Assembly (NCBI RefSeq): GCF_902859625.1
Contig: NZ_CADIJX010000002.1
Location: forward strand, 806,001-870,000
Source of the DNA: Achromobacter pestifer
Lineage (GTDB): Bacteria > Pseudomonadota > Gammaproteobacteria > Burkholderiales > Burkholderiaceae_B
Length of the DNA stretch: 64,000 nucleotides
Reading direction: 5' to 3'
Position numbers and translations under genes: made by a program
Part shown: in pieces, positions 34,455 to 45,083 of the stretch
Numbering within the stretch: the stretch's first letter is position 1
How the letters are laid out: every line of letters starts with the position of its first letter
The notes under the pieces: generated by a model
Seen by the model: the letters and a program-made list of their open reading frames with translations, nothing else
Told to the model about the DNA's origin: nothing
Databases searched by the model: none

Positions 34455-36389
34455 CTAGGCTTCGCTTTGGTCGATTTCTTCCAGGGAGCCCTGGATCTCA
34501 AGCCATTGTTCTTCCAGTTCGTCGATGCGCTTGCCATGTTCACCGTGCTCAGCCATGACTTTCTGGCGCTCCGCGCGGCGGGCGTCCGAATACAGGTCAG
34601 GATCGGCGATCACCGAGTCCAGGGCGTGGAGCTTGGTCCGAAGCTTGTCCATTTCTGTTTCGACCTTGGCCAGCTTGGCTTCCAGCGGTTTGCGCAGGGC
34701 AGACACGCGCTGGCGCTGTTCGGCTTCGGCCCGGCGTTGCGCCTTGCGGTCCACGACCGGTTCGCTGCCTTCGGCATTTTCGCGCGCAGCTTCGGCGCGT
34801 TCCCCGGCATTGCGGGCAGCCAGCCAGTCGCGGTAGTCCTCAAGGTCGCCGTCGAACTCGCGCACCGCGCCGTCCGCCACGATCCAGAAGCTGTCCACGG
34901 TGGTACGCAGCAGATGGCGGTCGTGCGAGACCAGCAGCATGCTGCCCCCGAAGTCGGCCAGCGCGGTGGCCAGGGCTTCGCGGGTTTCGACGTCCAAGTG
35001 GTTGCTGGGTTCATCCAGCAGCAGCAGGTTGGGCTTTTGCCAGACGATCAAGGACAGCGCCAGACGCGCTTTTTCACCCCCGGACATGGGGCCCACCTTG
35101 CTGGTCACGGTATCGCCCGAAAAACCGAAACCGCCCAGGTAGTTGCGCAACTCCTGCTCGCGGGTCTCGGGCGCCAGCCGCGCCAGATGCGCGATCGGGG
35201 TGCTATCCACGTCCAGCATGTCCAACTGGTGCTGGTGGAAGTAGCCAATCGCCAGCCCGCGCGAGGCGCGGCGTTCGCCTGCCTGGACGGGAATCTCTTC
35301 CGCCAGGGTCTTGATCAGCGTGCTCTTGCCCGCGCCATTGGCGCCCAGGACGCCAACGCGGCTGCCTGCGCGCACCATCAAGGTCACATCGCGCAGGATG
35401 GGGACGGCATTGCCCTCGGCATCCGTGTAGCCGGCGGATAAATGCTCCAACGTCAGCAACGGGTCGGGCACCTGGTCCGGCGATGGGATCCGGATGTCGA
35501 TGCCGGCTTCGGCGTGCAAAGGCGCCAGCACCTGCATGCGAGCCAGCGCCTTGACGCGGCTTTGCGCCTGCTTGGCCTTGGAGGCCTTGGCCTTGAAGCG
35601 GTCGATGAAGCCTTGCAGCCGGGCCGATTCGCGCGTCTGGCGTTCGTAGGCGATATTGGTCTGGCGCAGGCGCTCGGCGCGTTGCGTCAGGAAGTCGCCA
35701 TAGCCGCCGCGGTAGCGCACCAGCTTGGCATGGTCGAAGTGCAGGATGGACTTGGCCACCGCATCCAGGAATTCGGTGTCGTGCGAGATCAGCATGACGG
35801 TGCCCGGATAGGCGCCCAGCCATTTCTCCAGCCACAGCATCGCGTCCAGATCCAGGTGGTTGGTGGGCTCGTCAAGCAGCAGCAGTTCGGACGGCGCCAT
35901 CAGCGCGCTTGCCAAGGCCAGGCGCATGCGCCAGCCCCCCGAAAAGCTCTCGACCGGCATCATCCATTCGTTGGGCTTGAAGCCCAGGCCGGCCAGCAGC
36001 TGTTCCGCGCGTGACGCAGCGCTCCAGGCGCCGGCTTCCACCAGCGCTGCCTCCACTTCCGCGATCTGCGTGCCTTGCTCGTCCGTCAGCGTGGCGCGAC
36101 GGGCCTGCAATTCACGCAGATGCGTATCACCGTCGATGACGAATTCGCGGGCAGGGCGGTCGTCGGCATCCAGTTCCTGCTTGACGCTGGCAATGCGCCA
36201 GCCGACAGGCAGGTTCACCGTACCGGCGTCCAGGTCCAGGGCGCCGGTCAACAGCGCGAACAGCGAGGACTTGCCCGCGCCGTTCTTGCCCACGATGCCC
36301 ACGCGCTCGCCCGGATGCACGACGAATTCAGCGCCGTCCAGCAGTACTTTCGTACCGCGGCGCAGGGTCAATCCAGTAGCGCGTATCAC
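34455..36389 (-). CDS. ABC-F family ATPase (YheS-like)
   Basis: A 644-residue soluble protein with two ABC domains and no membrane spans. Walker A motifs are G-K-N-G-A-G-K-S-S (about residue 34) and G-A-N-G-A-G-K-S-T (about 348); signatures are F-S-G-G-W and M-S-G-G-E-K. The long linker between domains is Arg/Lys-rich, as in translation-associated ABC-F proteins. The C-terminal 100 residues are strongly charged and coiled-coil-like. Probable role: ribosome-bound translation factor. It overlaps prmB by 4 nt. Confidence 0.9.
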   Translation of the reverse strand: MIRATGLTLRRGTKVLLDGAEFVVHPGERVGIVGKNGAGKSSLFALLTGALDLDAGTVNLPVGWRIASVKQELDADDRPAREFVIDGDTHLRELQARRATLTDEQGTQIAEVEAALVEAGAWSAASRAEQLLAGLGFKPNEWMMPVESFSGGWRMRLALASALMAPSELLLLDEPTNHLDLDAMLWLEKWLGAYPGTVMLISHDTEFLDAVAKSILHFDHAKLVRYRGGYGDFLTQRAERLRQTNIAYERQTRESARLQGFIDRFKAKASKAKQAQSRVKALARMQVLAPLHAEAGIDIRIPSPDQVPDPLLTLEHLSAGYTDAEGNAVPILRDVTLMVRAGSRVGVLGANGAGKSTLIKTLAEEIPVQAGERRASRGLAIGYFHQHQLDMLDVDSTPIAHLARLAPETREQELRNYLGGFGFSGDTVTSKVGPMSGGEKARLALSLIVWQKPNLLLLDEPSNHLDVETREALATALADFGGSMLLVSHDRHLLRTTVDSFWIVADGAVREFDGDLEDYRDWLAARNAGERAEAARENAEGSEPVVDRKAQRRAEAEQRQRVSALRKPLEAKLAKVETEMDKLRTKLHALDSVIADPDLYSDARRAERQKVMAEHGEHGKRIDELEEQWLEIQGSLEEIDQSEA

Positions 36390-37282
36390 AGGGTAAGTTG
36401 CTCTCGGGTAAGCAGCAGAAGCTGGTCCGATGCCTCTTCCGTGTCCAGCCAGACGGGCGACAGCTGCGGGAAGGCGGCTTCAAAGAAATCGCGCTCATGG
36501 CCGATTTCCAGAACGATCACGCCGTCTTGCGTCAGGTATTGCGGCGCGGCTGCCAGAATGCGGCGCACCAGGTCCATGCCGTCCTCGCCGCCGGCCAGGG
36601 CCAGTTGCGGTTCGTGGCGGTATTCCTGCGGCAGCACATTCATGGAACCGCTGTTCACATAGGGCGGATTGCAGATGATCACGTCGTACTGACGCGCGGG
36701 CAGCGCATCAAACAGATTGCTCTCATGCAGGTCCAGGCGGTCAGCCAGACCGTAGTCATCCACATTGCGGCGGGCGACTTCCAGCGCATCGGGCGACACA
36801 TCCACCGCGTCTACATGGGCGTAGGGGAAGGCCATGGCGGACAGGATGGCCAGGCAGCCCGAACCCGTGCACATGTCCAGCACGTTTTCCACGGCCAGGA
36901 CATCCTGCACCCACGGCGACAGCCCCTGATCCAGCAATTCAGCGATGGGCGAGCGCGGCACGATGACGCGCTTGTCCACGTAGAAGCGATGGCCACGCAG
37001 CCAGGCTTCGTTGGTGAGATAGGCGGCGGGCACGCGCTCGGTCACGCGCCGTTCCAGCAAGTCCAGCACGCGGTCGCGCTCTTCGCGCACCACGCGGGCA
37101 TCCAGGAACGGTTCCAGCGTGTCCAGCGGCAGGTGCAGGGCATGCAGCGTCAGATAGACCGCCTCGTCCCAGGCATTGTCGCTGCCGTGTCCCAGCGCCA
37201 CCTGGGCGCCGTTCAGGCGCGACACCCCATAACGGATGAGGTCGCGCAGGGTCAGCAGTTCTTGGCGGGCGGATTGATACAT
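36386..37282 (-). CDS. prmB: ribosomal protein L3 glutamine N5-methyltransferase
   Basis: A 298-residue SAM-dependent methyltransferase of the HemK family. The SAM site D-M-C-T-G-S-G-C-L-A is at about residues 136-145, and the catalytic N-P-P-Y is at 205-208. The N-terminal helical domain and V-P-R-S-P-I-A-E-L segment resemble PrmB rather than PrmC. It methylates the Gln of L3. Gene order next to dapE is common in betaproteobacteria. Confidence 0.9.
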   Translation of the reverse strand: MYQSARQELLTLRDLIRYGVSRLNGAQVALGHGSDNAWDEAVYLTLHALHLPLDTLEPFLDARVVREERDRVLDLLERRVTERVPAAYLTNEAWLRGHRFYVDKRVIVPRSPIAELLDQGLSPWVQDVLAVENVLDMCTGSGCLAILSAMAFPYAHVDAVDVSPDALEVARRNVDDYGLADRLDLHESNLFDALPARQYDVIICNPPYVNSGSMNVLPQEYRHEPQLALAGGEDGMDLVRRILAAAPQYLTQDGVIVLEIGHERDFFEAAFPQLSPVWLDTEEASDQLLLLTREQLTL

Positions 37283-37291
37283 AGGGTCTTC

Positions 37292-39330
<2,039 letters not shown>

Positions 39331-39354
39331 AGCGGCTCAGCTTTTAAAGGTTGA

Positions 39355-40551
39355 TCAAACAGAAGTATGTACAAAATGGGCGATGCGCTCGGCTGCCTGC
39401 ACGCAGTCAGCCAAGGGCGCCACCAACGCAATACGGATGCGGCCGTGGCCGGGATTCACGCCATGTGCTTCCCGCGCCAGATAACTGCCCGGCAGAACGG
39501 TAACACCGGTGCGGCCGTAAAGGTCGCGCACGAAGGCCGTATCCGCCCCAGGCGTGGCCGCCCAGAGGTAGAAAGAGGCTTGCGGGCGTGACACATCCAG
39601 CACTTTTTCCAGAATGGGCACGACCGCATCGAATTTCTCGCGGTACAGGCGCCGGTTGTCCTTCACATGCGCCTCGTCCGTCCAGGCCGCGACGCTGGCC
39701 GCTGAAACCAGCGGGCTCATCGCACTGCCATGATACGTGCGATACAGCAGGAAGCGGCCAATCAGCGCCGCGTCACCCGCCACAAAGCCCGAACGCAGGC
39801 CAGGCACATTGGACCGCTTGGACAGGCTGGAGAACGCCACCAGGTTGCGGTAGTCGTCGCGCCCCAGCCGCCGCGCCGCCTGCAAGCTGCCCAGCGGCGG
39901 GTTGCCTTCGTCCAGGTAGATTTCGGAATAGCACTCGTCCGACGCAATGACAAAACCATGACGATCGGAAAGCTCGAACAGCGTTTCCCATTCGTCCAGC
40001 GACATGACGTTGCCCGCCGGATTCCCCGGCGAACACACGAATACCAGCCGGGTCTTCTTCCAGACCGCATCCGGCACCTGATTCCAGTCACTGGAAAAGT
40101 TGCGCAACGGATCGGCGTTGACGTAGTAGGGCGTGGCCCCGGCCAGCAGGGTGGCGCCTTCGTAGATTTGGTAGAACGGGTTGGGGCAGATGACTATCGC
40201 GCCTGCCGACGGGTCGATCACCGTCTGCGTGAAGGCGAACAAGGCTTCACGCGACCCCAGCGCTGGCAGCACCTGCGTGTCCGCATCAGGGGCAGGGATG
40301 CTGTAGCGGCGTGCCAGCCAGCCCGAGATCGCCTGGCGCAGCGCCGGGTCGCCCTTCGTGGACGGGTACACGGACAGTCCGCCCAGATGGTCGCGGATCG
40401 CCTGCGCGACGCGCTCCGGCGCGGCGTGCTTGGGCTCGCCAATCGACAAATTGATAGGCGTCAGGCCGTCCGGCTGGGCGCTGGCCGAGGCCAGCAACGC
40501 CCGCAGTTTTTCGAACGGATAGGGGTGTAAAGCATCGAGGCGCGGATTCAT
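39355..40551 (-). CDS. dapC: succinyldiaminopimelate transaminase
   Basis: A 398-residue fold-type I PLP aminotransferase. It has G-E-P-K-H near residue 37, N-P-x-N-P-type C-S-P-G-N-P-A-G near 175, and the PLP-lysine segment S-S-L-S-K-R-S-N-V-P-G-L-R near 240. It makes N-succinyl-DAP from the keto acid with glutamate. The ATG at 40551 gives the family's M-N-P-x-L-x-x-L-x-P-Y-P-F-E-K-L start; the open frame upstream runs into the tRNA and is rejected. Confidence 0.93.
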   Translation of the reverse strand: MNPRLDALHPYPFEKLRALLASASAQPDGLTPINLSIGEPKHAAPERVAQAIRDHLGGLSVYPSTKGDPALRQAISGWLARRYSIPAPDADTQVLPALGSREALFAFTQTVIDPSAGAIVICPNPFYQIYEGATLLAGATPYYVNADPLRNFSSDWNQVPDAVWKKTRLVFVCSPGNPAGNVMSLDEWETLFELSDRHGFVIASDECYSEIYLDEGNPPLGSLQAARRLGRDDYRNLVAFSSLSKRSNVPGLRSGFVAGDAALIGRFLLYRTYHGSAMSPLVSAASVAAWTDEAHVKDNRRLYREKFDAVVPILEKVLDVSRPQASFYLWAATPGADTAFVRDLYGRTGVTVLPGSYLAREAHGVNPGHGRIRIALVAPLADCVQAAERIAHFVHTSV

Positions 40552-40598
40552 GACGCAAGATTTTAACAAGCAAGCTACAATAGCGGGCTTGACCTTTA

Positions 40599-40685
40599 GC
40601 GAAGGTGGCGAAATTGGTAGACGCACCAGGTTTAGGTCCTGACGCCGTAACAGGTGTAGGGGTTCGAGTCCCCTCCTTCGCACCA
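40599..40685 (+). tRNA. tRNA-Leu (anticodon TAG)
   Basis: An 87-nt class II tRNA. The acceptor stem is GCGAAGG / CCTTCGC, followed by A and an encoded CCA. The anticodon loop TTTAGGT gives anticodon TAG, the variable arm is long, and the T arm contains GGTTCGAGTCC. The closing pair of the anticodon stem appears mismatched (C-A). It is divergent from dapC. Confidence 0.97.
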
Positions 40686-40717
40686 CCCTATTTAGGGGCC
40701 GAGAGCAGTAAATGAGT

Positions 40718-40766
40718 GGCAAATGCATGGCAAATGCATGGCAGATGCATGGCAAATGCATGGCAG
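40718..40766. repeat. tandem 11-bp repeats 3' of the tRNA
   Basis: Four units of GGCAAATGCAT or GGCAGATGCAT (40718, 40729, 40740, 40751) and a partial fifth from 40762. Each unit contains the palindrome ATGCAT, giving an 11-bp spacing of about one helical turn. They sit between the tRNA and its terminator. Confidence 0.9.
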
Positions 40767-40817
40767 ATTGGATTTGCCCCTTCATGATTGTGCCTTCGGA
40801 ACCCTTGCAGTAGTACC

Positions 40818-40852
40818 AAAAGCCCCTTGGCACCCGTGCCAAGGGGCTTTTT
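40818..40852 (+). terminator. intrinsic terminator of the tRNA-Leu transcript
   Basis: Perfect 15-bp stem AAAAGCCCCTTGGCA / TGCCAAGGGGCTTTT with a 4-nt CCCG loop, ending in a T-run. It is one of the strongest terminators in the window and would release a tRNA precursor carrying the 11-bp repeats in its 3' trailer. Confidence 0.92.
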
Positions 40853-40912
40853 CTCTTGGGCTGCCAGCATTGTCGTCGGATTCACCCTCCGTCAGATCCG
40901 GCCCTGGTTAAT

Positions 40913-40948
40913 CAGGCAAACCAGGCTGACCAGGCAAACCAGGCTGAC
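40913..40948. repeat. two tandem 18-bp repeats
   Basis: CAGGCAAACCAGGCTGAC occurs twice in tandem (40913-40930 and 40931-40948), each made of two related 9-bp halves. It lies just beyond the stop of the minus-strand gene that follows. Confidence 0.85.
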
Positions 40949-40952
40949 CAGA

Positions 40953-41324
40953 TCAACCGCCTTCCGTCTCCGGCGCCGGGCGGTTCGGGAATACGTTCAG
41001 CGACATGATGTCGCTTTCATATTCCGTCATCAGCATGCCCACCAGGTGGCCATGCAGCAGTCCGAAGCGGGTCCAGTTCAGCGGTTCGCTGCCCGGCAGC
41101 AGATCCAGCAGCAGCAACTGGCCGGTGCGCACGGTGCCCACGAAATACGCCCGTTCGTCCAGGCCGCCCGCAGGTGGCGCGTGGTAGATCTTGACCGCGC
41201 GACCGGTGTCGTCCTTGCGCCAGGCGCTGACGCCTCTTGCGGAGGCGTCATCGGTGCGCTTCAGATCGTTCTGGATCGTCATCCAGAGGCCTTTGGCGTT
41301 TGGGGTATGTACAACAATCGTCAT
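40953..41324 (-). CDS. hypothetical protein
   Basis: A 123-residue soluble protein I do not recognise. It has no signal peptide or membrane span. The first half mixes polar and charged segments (W-R-K-D-D-T-G-R-A-V-K), and the second half has a hydrophobic L-L-L-L-D-L-L-P-G stretch. It starts with ATG at 41324. It belongs to the less conserved stretch next to the tRNA. Coding status rests on length and codon use only. Confidence 0.55.
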   Translation of the reverse strand: MTIVVHTPNAKGLWMTIQNDLKRTDDASARGVSAWRKDDTGRAVKIYHAPPAGGLDERAYFVGTVRTGQLLLLDLLPGSEPLNWTRFGLLHGHLVGMLMTEYESDIMSLNVFPNRPAPETEGG

Positions 41325-41414
41325 GGGCTGGCTTTCCGTGTTGTCGGGCTACATGGAATTTATCCAGAACCTTCTGACCGGTACAAGCCTTGATTCCGCT
41401 CAGGCCGGCCTCGG

Positions 41415-41651
41415 TCAGTTCTTGATCTTGATGCGGTCGCGCCGCTTTTCGGTCCTGGGTTCGACGTCGCGGCCCAGTTGCACGTCCATCACGATCGCGG
41501 CATGCACCTTTGCCCGGCTGGCTTCAATGCGGTGCGCGCAAGCCCAGCCCCGGTCGGCGGCCACCGATAGTTTCTTGTCCAGCTCCTGATGGCGGCGACG
41601 CTTGTTTTCGGTCGACATGTTGCTGAGTTCTTGATCGGTGATTAATCGCAT
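41415..41651 (-). CDS. small basic hypothetical protein
   Basis: A 78-residue, strongly charged protein with many Lys/Arg (R-R-R-H-Q-E-L-D-K-K and a K-R-R-D-R-I-K-I-K-N C-terminus). The start at 41651 has AAAAGGA upstream at good spacing. Composition suggests a helical nucleic-acid-binding or regulatory peptide, but no domain is recognised. Confidence 0.55.
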   Translation of the reverse strand: MRLITDQELSNMSTENKRRRHQELDKKLSVAADRGWACAHRIEASRAKVHAAIVMDVQLGRDVEPRTEKRRDRIKIKN

Positions 41652-41958
41652 GTGAATTCCTTTTCAAGCGGGTTGTGTGATCGGGTGATCGCCTCTTTGC
41701 GGGTTTTGATGACGAACACGTGCGCGGCGCGCATCAATGCAGCGCCGCCAACGTGGATTGTTTTTGTGAAATGCCCTGGCACTGGATGCAGGTGCGGCCG
41801 TAGTTTGCCAGTTTGTAGGGTTATTGCAAGTCATTGAAAAATAAAGAGAAAAAAGTATAAGAATCATGTTTTCCATATACTTTTATGTGGCTTTGGATAC
41901 TTTTTTTGGGGGCGTGAAAATTGGGAGGAAACAGGGTTTGTCCTGATGCTCCAGCGGC

Positions 41959-41987
41959 TTGACACGTCTTCGCGCAACCCATAAAGT
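41959..41987 (+). promoter_or_regulatory. sigma-70 promoter of the glycerol-type operon
   Basis: TTGACA at 41959-41964, a 17-nt spacer, and TAAAGT at 41982-41987. It would start transcription near 41994, just before the leader stem-loop. It is in the 436-bp gene-free stretch 41652-42087, which also has a markedly AT-rich segment at about 41840-41910 and otherwise nothing I can name. Confidence 0.65.
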
Positions 41988-42002
41988 CACCGCACAGATT
42001 TA

Positions 42003-42035
42003 GATAAAAGACCATCTGTAGGGTGGTCTTTTATC
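42003..42035 (+). promoter_or_regulatory. leader stem-loop, candidate GlpP antitermination target
   Basis: Perfect 12-bp inverted repeat GATAAAAGACCA / TGGTCTTTTATC with a 9-nt loop. The right arm contains CTTTTA, so the RNA form looks like a modest intrinsic terminator. It lies about 10 nt after the predicted transcription start and 53 nt before the first gene of an operon that ends with a GlpP-type antiterminator gene. It could also be a DNA operator. Confidence 0.6.
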
Positions 42036-42087
42036 GCGTGCAGTTTGCGTCGACCTCTTACAGAAATAATTCCAAGAGGAGACGACT

Positions 42088-43545
42088 GTGCAATCATCGA
42101 CCGTGAAAATACGTGGCATCGAAGATGTCATCGCTTTTATCGATTCACGCCCCGGCATCGCTGGCCGGGCTGGCCTGATTTGGTGGCTGGCGCTGGGCGG
42201 GCTATTTCTGGACGCATTCGCGAACTCCGCTTTAAGCGCCGGCTTGGGCCCCATGACGCGCGACCTTGGCCTGAAGGCGGGGCAGGTGGCGTTGATGACG
42301 TCGTTTGCCGCCTGGGTGGCCATCGCTTTCAATCCCATTGGCGGATGGATGGCCGACCGCTGGGGCCGCATCCGGCCTCTGATCATCGCCAAGTTCCTGG
42401 CGGTCATCGGTGCGGTGCTGGTGATGTTCGCGCCCAGCTTTGAAGTCATTTTGGCGGGGCGCTTCTTTGTCGGTGCGGCCTATGGCATCGACTTCGCCAT
42501 TGCGATGGCGGTGCTGGCCGAGTTCACACCCGTCAAGTTCAAGAGCCGCCTGAATACCTGGCAGGGCATGTGGTACACGGCGGTGTGCACGAACCTGCTG
42601 CTGGCGATGCTGTTCTTCTCCTGGGATGTGGGCGACTCCATCTGGCGCTACTCGGTGGCGGCCACGGCCATCTTTGCCGTCGTCATCCTGGTGCTGCAAC
42701 TGAGCTACATGGTGGAAAGCCCGATCTGGCTGGCGCGCAAGGAGCGCGTCGAGCAGGCGGCGCAGGCCATGACCCGGATCTACGGGCAACCCTTCGTCGC
42801 CGCACCGTTGAATGAGCGTTTGCCGGTGACGAACATGGCCAAGCGGGGCCTTGCCAACGTCTTGCTGATTTTCCGCGGTGTGTATCTGCCTCGCACGATT
42901 CTGGCGGCCACCGTGCAGATCGGGCAGGCGATCCAGTACTTCGCCGTGGGCTGGTACCTGCCGCTGATCAGCGCCGCGCTGTTCGGCAAGGACTTTATCT
43001 ACGCCACGATCGGGGCGCTGGTGTTCAACGTGTTCGGCATATTCGGCGGCTTCTTGTCGCCGTATATCGGCCGCAAGCTGGGCTTGCGGCGCGCATCGGC
43101 CTTCGGCTTCGCGGCGGTGTTCCTGATGCTGCTGATCCTGGGTACGTTCCACGGCAAGATGCCGTTGTGGCTGGCTGTGGTGGTGCCGTCGCTGTTCATC
43201 CTGTTCCACTCGGGCGGTCCAGGCGCCAATGGCAAGAGCCTGTCGTCGCTGTCGTTCCGCAGCGAATTGCGGGCCGGCGCCAACGGCATCATCGGCGCGC
43301 TGGGTTCGACGGGCGCGGCGATCGGCCTGCTGGTGTTTCCGATCTTCCGTGAGAACTACGGTTTGGAAAATACCTTCCTGATCTTGTCGGTGGTGCCGCT
43401 TGTCGCCAGCATCATCTGCTTCGTGATCAAGTGGGACCCCACCCGCACCACCATCAACCCCGATACCGAGGCGGGCGCTCCGCAATTCAAGAGTGATGAT
43501 GCGCTGGCTGCGCTGAATCCCGCCATAGGGAAGGCTGCTCGATGA
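42088..43545 (+). CDS. MFS transporter, sugar/polyol porter type
   Basis: A 485-residue 12-span transporter. The major-facilitator signature G-G-W-M-A-D-R-W-G-R-I-R is in the loop after TM2 (about residues 89-100), and a related G-x-x-x-x-x-Y-I-G-R-K-L-G-L-R follows TM8. It starts with GTG, with AAGAGGAG 7 nt upstream. It is first in the operon with a glycerol-type kinase and dehydrogenase, so glycerol, a glycerol derivative or another polyol is the likely substrate. Confidence 0.85.
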   Translation: MQSSTVKIRGIEDVIAFIDSRPGIAGRAGLIWWLALGGLFLDAFANSALSAGLGPMTRDLGLKAGQVALMTSFAAWVAIAFNPIGGWMADRWGRIRPLIIAKFLAVIGAVLVMFAPSFEVILAGRFFVGAAYGIDFAIAMAVLAEFTPVKFKSRLNTWQGMWYTAVCTNLLLAMLFFSWDVGDSIWRYSVAATAIFAVVILVLQLSYMVESPIWLARKERVEQAAQAMTRIYGQPFVAAPLNERLPVTNMAKRGLANVLLIFRGVYLPRTILAATVQIGQAIQYFAVGWYLPLISAALFGKDFIYATIGALVFNVFGIFGGFLSPYIGRKLGLRRASAFGFAAVFLMLLILGTFHGKMPLWLAVVVPSLFILFHSGGPGANGKSLSSLSFRSELRAGANGIIGALGSTGAAIGLLVFPIFRENYGLENTFLILSVVPLVASIICFVIKWDPTRTTINPDTEAGAPQFKSDDALAALNPAIGKAAR

Positions 43546-45083
43546 CAAAAAATTCCGTGATTCTGGCCATAGACGAAGGCACGTCCGGGACCCGGGCGGC
43601 CACGGTGTCGGCCGACGGCCACGTGTCCTGCCTGGAATACCAGACGCTGCATGTCGAATCGCCCAGGCCGGGCGTGGTGGAGCAGGACGCCAATGACATC
43701 CTGGAAAGGACGATCGAAGTTTGCCGCGGCACCATCGCCCAGGCCCGGCGCGCAGGGCAGGACATTGTCGCGCTGGCCCTGGCCACGCAGCGTGCGACGG
43801 CCGTGTTGTGGGACACGCAGACCGGGCGTGCGCTGGTGCCCGCGATGGTCTGGCAGGACACCCGTTTTGTGGATGAGCTGGATACCTTGGCACCCGATTG
43901 GGATGCGCGGCTGCGCGAGCGGGTGGGGCGTCCCGTCGGCGTGCGGTCGCTGTACCTGTGGGCGGCTCGCCATCTGCGCGATACGCCTGAAGTGGCACAG
44001 GCGTGGCGAGACCGGCGCCTGGCGTTCGGCACCGTGGACACGTGGCTGCTGTGGCATTTTTCGCAGCGGCGCGAGTGCGTGACCACGCCCACGAACGCGA
44101 CCTCCGCCGGGGCCTATGTGCTGGCCGATCACCGCTATTACCAGGAGTGGGTGGAAGCGCTGGGTTTCCCGTTCGAGCTATTGCCCGCGTTGCGTCAGGA
44201 TGCGGACGATTTTGGACGGACTCGGCCCGAGGTGCTGGGCATCGATGTGCCGATCCTGGCGTCGGCGGGGGACCAGCACGCTGGCGCGATCGGGCTGGGG
44301 TGCCTGGACCGGGGGCAGGCGATGTGCGTGCATGGCACGGGCAGCTTTGTGGACCTGATCGTCGGCACGGAACCGCCCATGAATCCCGGCATGTCCGACG
44401 GATCGCTGACGATGACGGCCCGGCGCCACAACGGGGTGTCGCACTTCGCGGTCGAGACCTTCGTGGCGACGACCGGTTCGGCGCTGAATTGGGTCTGCGA
44501 AAAGCTGAAGTGGTTTCAGGACGCGCATGAGATCAGCGCGCTGGCCCAGACCGTGGCCTCGTCGCAGGGCGTGACGTTCGTGCCCGCGTTGACAGGGTTG
44601 CGCGTGCCGCGGATGGAGGCGGGCGCGCGCGCCTCGCTGACCGGCGTGTCGATGGCCACGACGCAGGCCGAAGTGGCTTACGCCATTCTGGAAGGCATCG
44701 CGCATTCCGTGGCCAGTTGCATCGAAGCGGATGAGGAAGCATCTGGCGTGCGGGTATCCGAACTGGTGGTGGGCGGCGGCCTGTCGCGTAGCGATCCCTT
44801 GCTACAGATCCAGGCGGACCTGATCGGCATCCCGATCCGCCGGATGGAGGAAGCGGATCGCGCCAGCTTGCGGGGTATCGCGTATCTGGCGGGCTCGTCG
44901 GGCCTGTTGTGGCCGTCGTTGCAGGAAGCCAGGAAAACCATCGCGGCCGAGGCCGTGTTCGAGCCCACCGTGAGCGCGGACGAACGTGGCCGGCGCCGCG
45001 CCTTGTGGCACGCCCGTGTCGGGTCGGAGCTGGGCCATGTAAAGCAATTCAAGCAGAACGACGAGGAGGCATTGCACAAATGA
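43542..45083 (+). CDS. FGGY family carbohydrate kinase, glycerol kinase-like
   Basis: A 513-residue kinase. The N-terminal phosphate-binding stretch A-I-D-E-G-T-S-G-T-R is at residues 9-18. The middle has C-V-H-G-T-G-S-F (about 263-270), and the C-terminal adenosine region G-G-G-L-S-R-S-D-P is near 408. This fits GlpK and related polyol kinases; specificity for glycerol over erythritol or similar is not decided by sequence. It overlaps the transporter and dehydrogenase genes by 4 nt each. Confidence 0.85.
   Translation: MTKNSVILAIDEGTSGTRAATVSADGHVSCLEYQTLHVESPRPGVVEQDANDILERTIEVCRGTIAQARRAGQDIVALALATQRATAVLWDTQTGRALVPAMVWQDTRFVDELDTLAPDWDARLRERVGRPVGVRSLYLWAARHLRDTPEVAQAWRDRRLAFGTVDTWLLWHFSQRRECVTTPTNATSAGAYVLADHRYYQEWVEALGFPFELLPALRQDADDFGRTRPEVLGIDVPILASAGDQHAGAIGLGCLDRGQAMCVHGTGSFVDLIVGTEPPMNPGMSDGSLTMTARRHNGVSHFAVETFVATTGSALNWVCEKLKWFQDAHEISALAQTVASSQGVTFVPALTGLRVPRMEAGARASLTGVSMATTQAEVAYAILEGIAHSVASCIEADEEASGVRVSELVVGGGLSRSDPLLQIQADLIGIPIRRMEEADRASLRGIAYLAGSSGLLWPSLQEARKTIAAEAVFEPTVSADERGRRRALWHARVGSELGHVKQFKQNDEEALHK

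Noticed and set aside
40599..40685. Phage or island attachment site at tRNA-Leu
   Set aside because: No integrase gene and no second copy of the tRNA 3' end were seen within the window.
40552..40842. N-terminal extension of dapC through the tRNA
   Set aside because: The open frame reads through the antisense of the tRNA and the 11-bp repeats; ATG 40551 gives the family start.
44909..45079. Upstream start of glpD inside the kinase gene
   Set aside because: The added residues are an Arg-rich shadow of the kinase; ATG 45080 overlaps the kinase stop.
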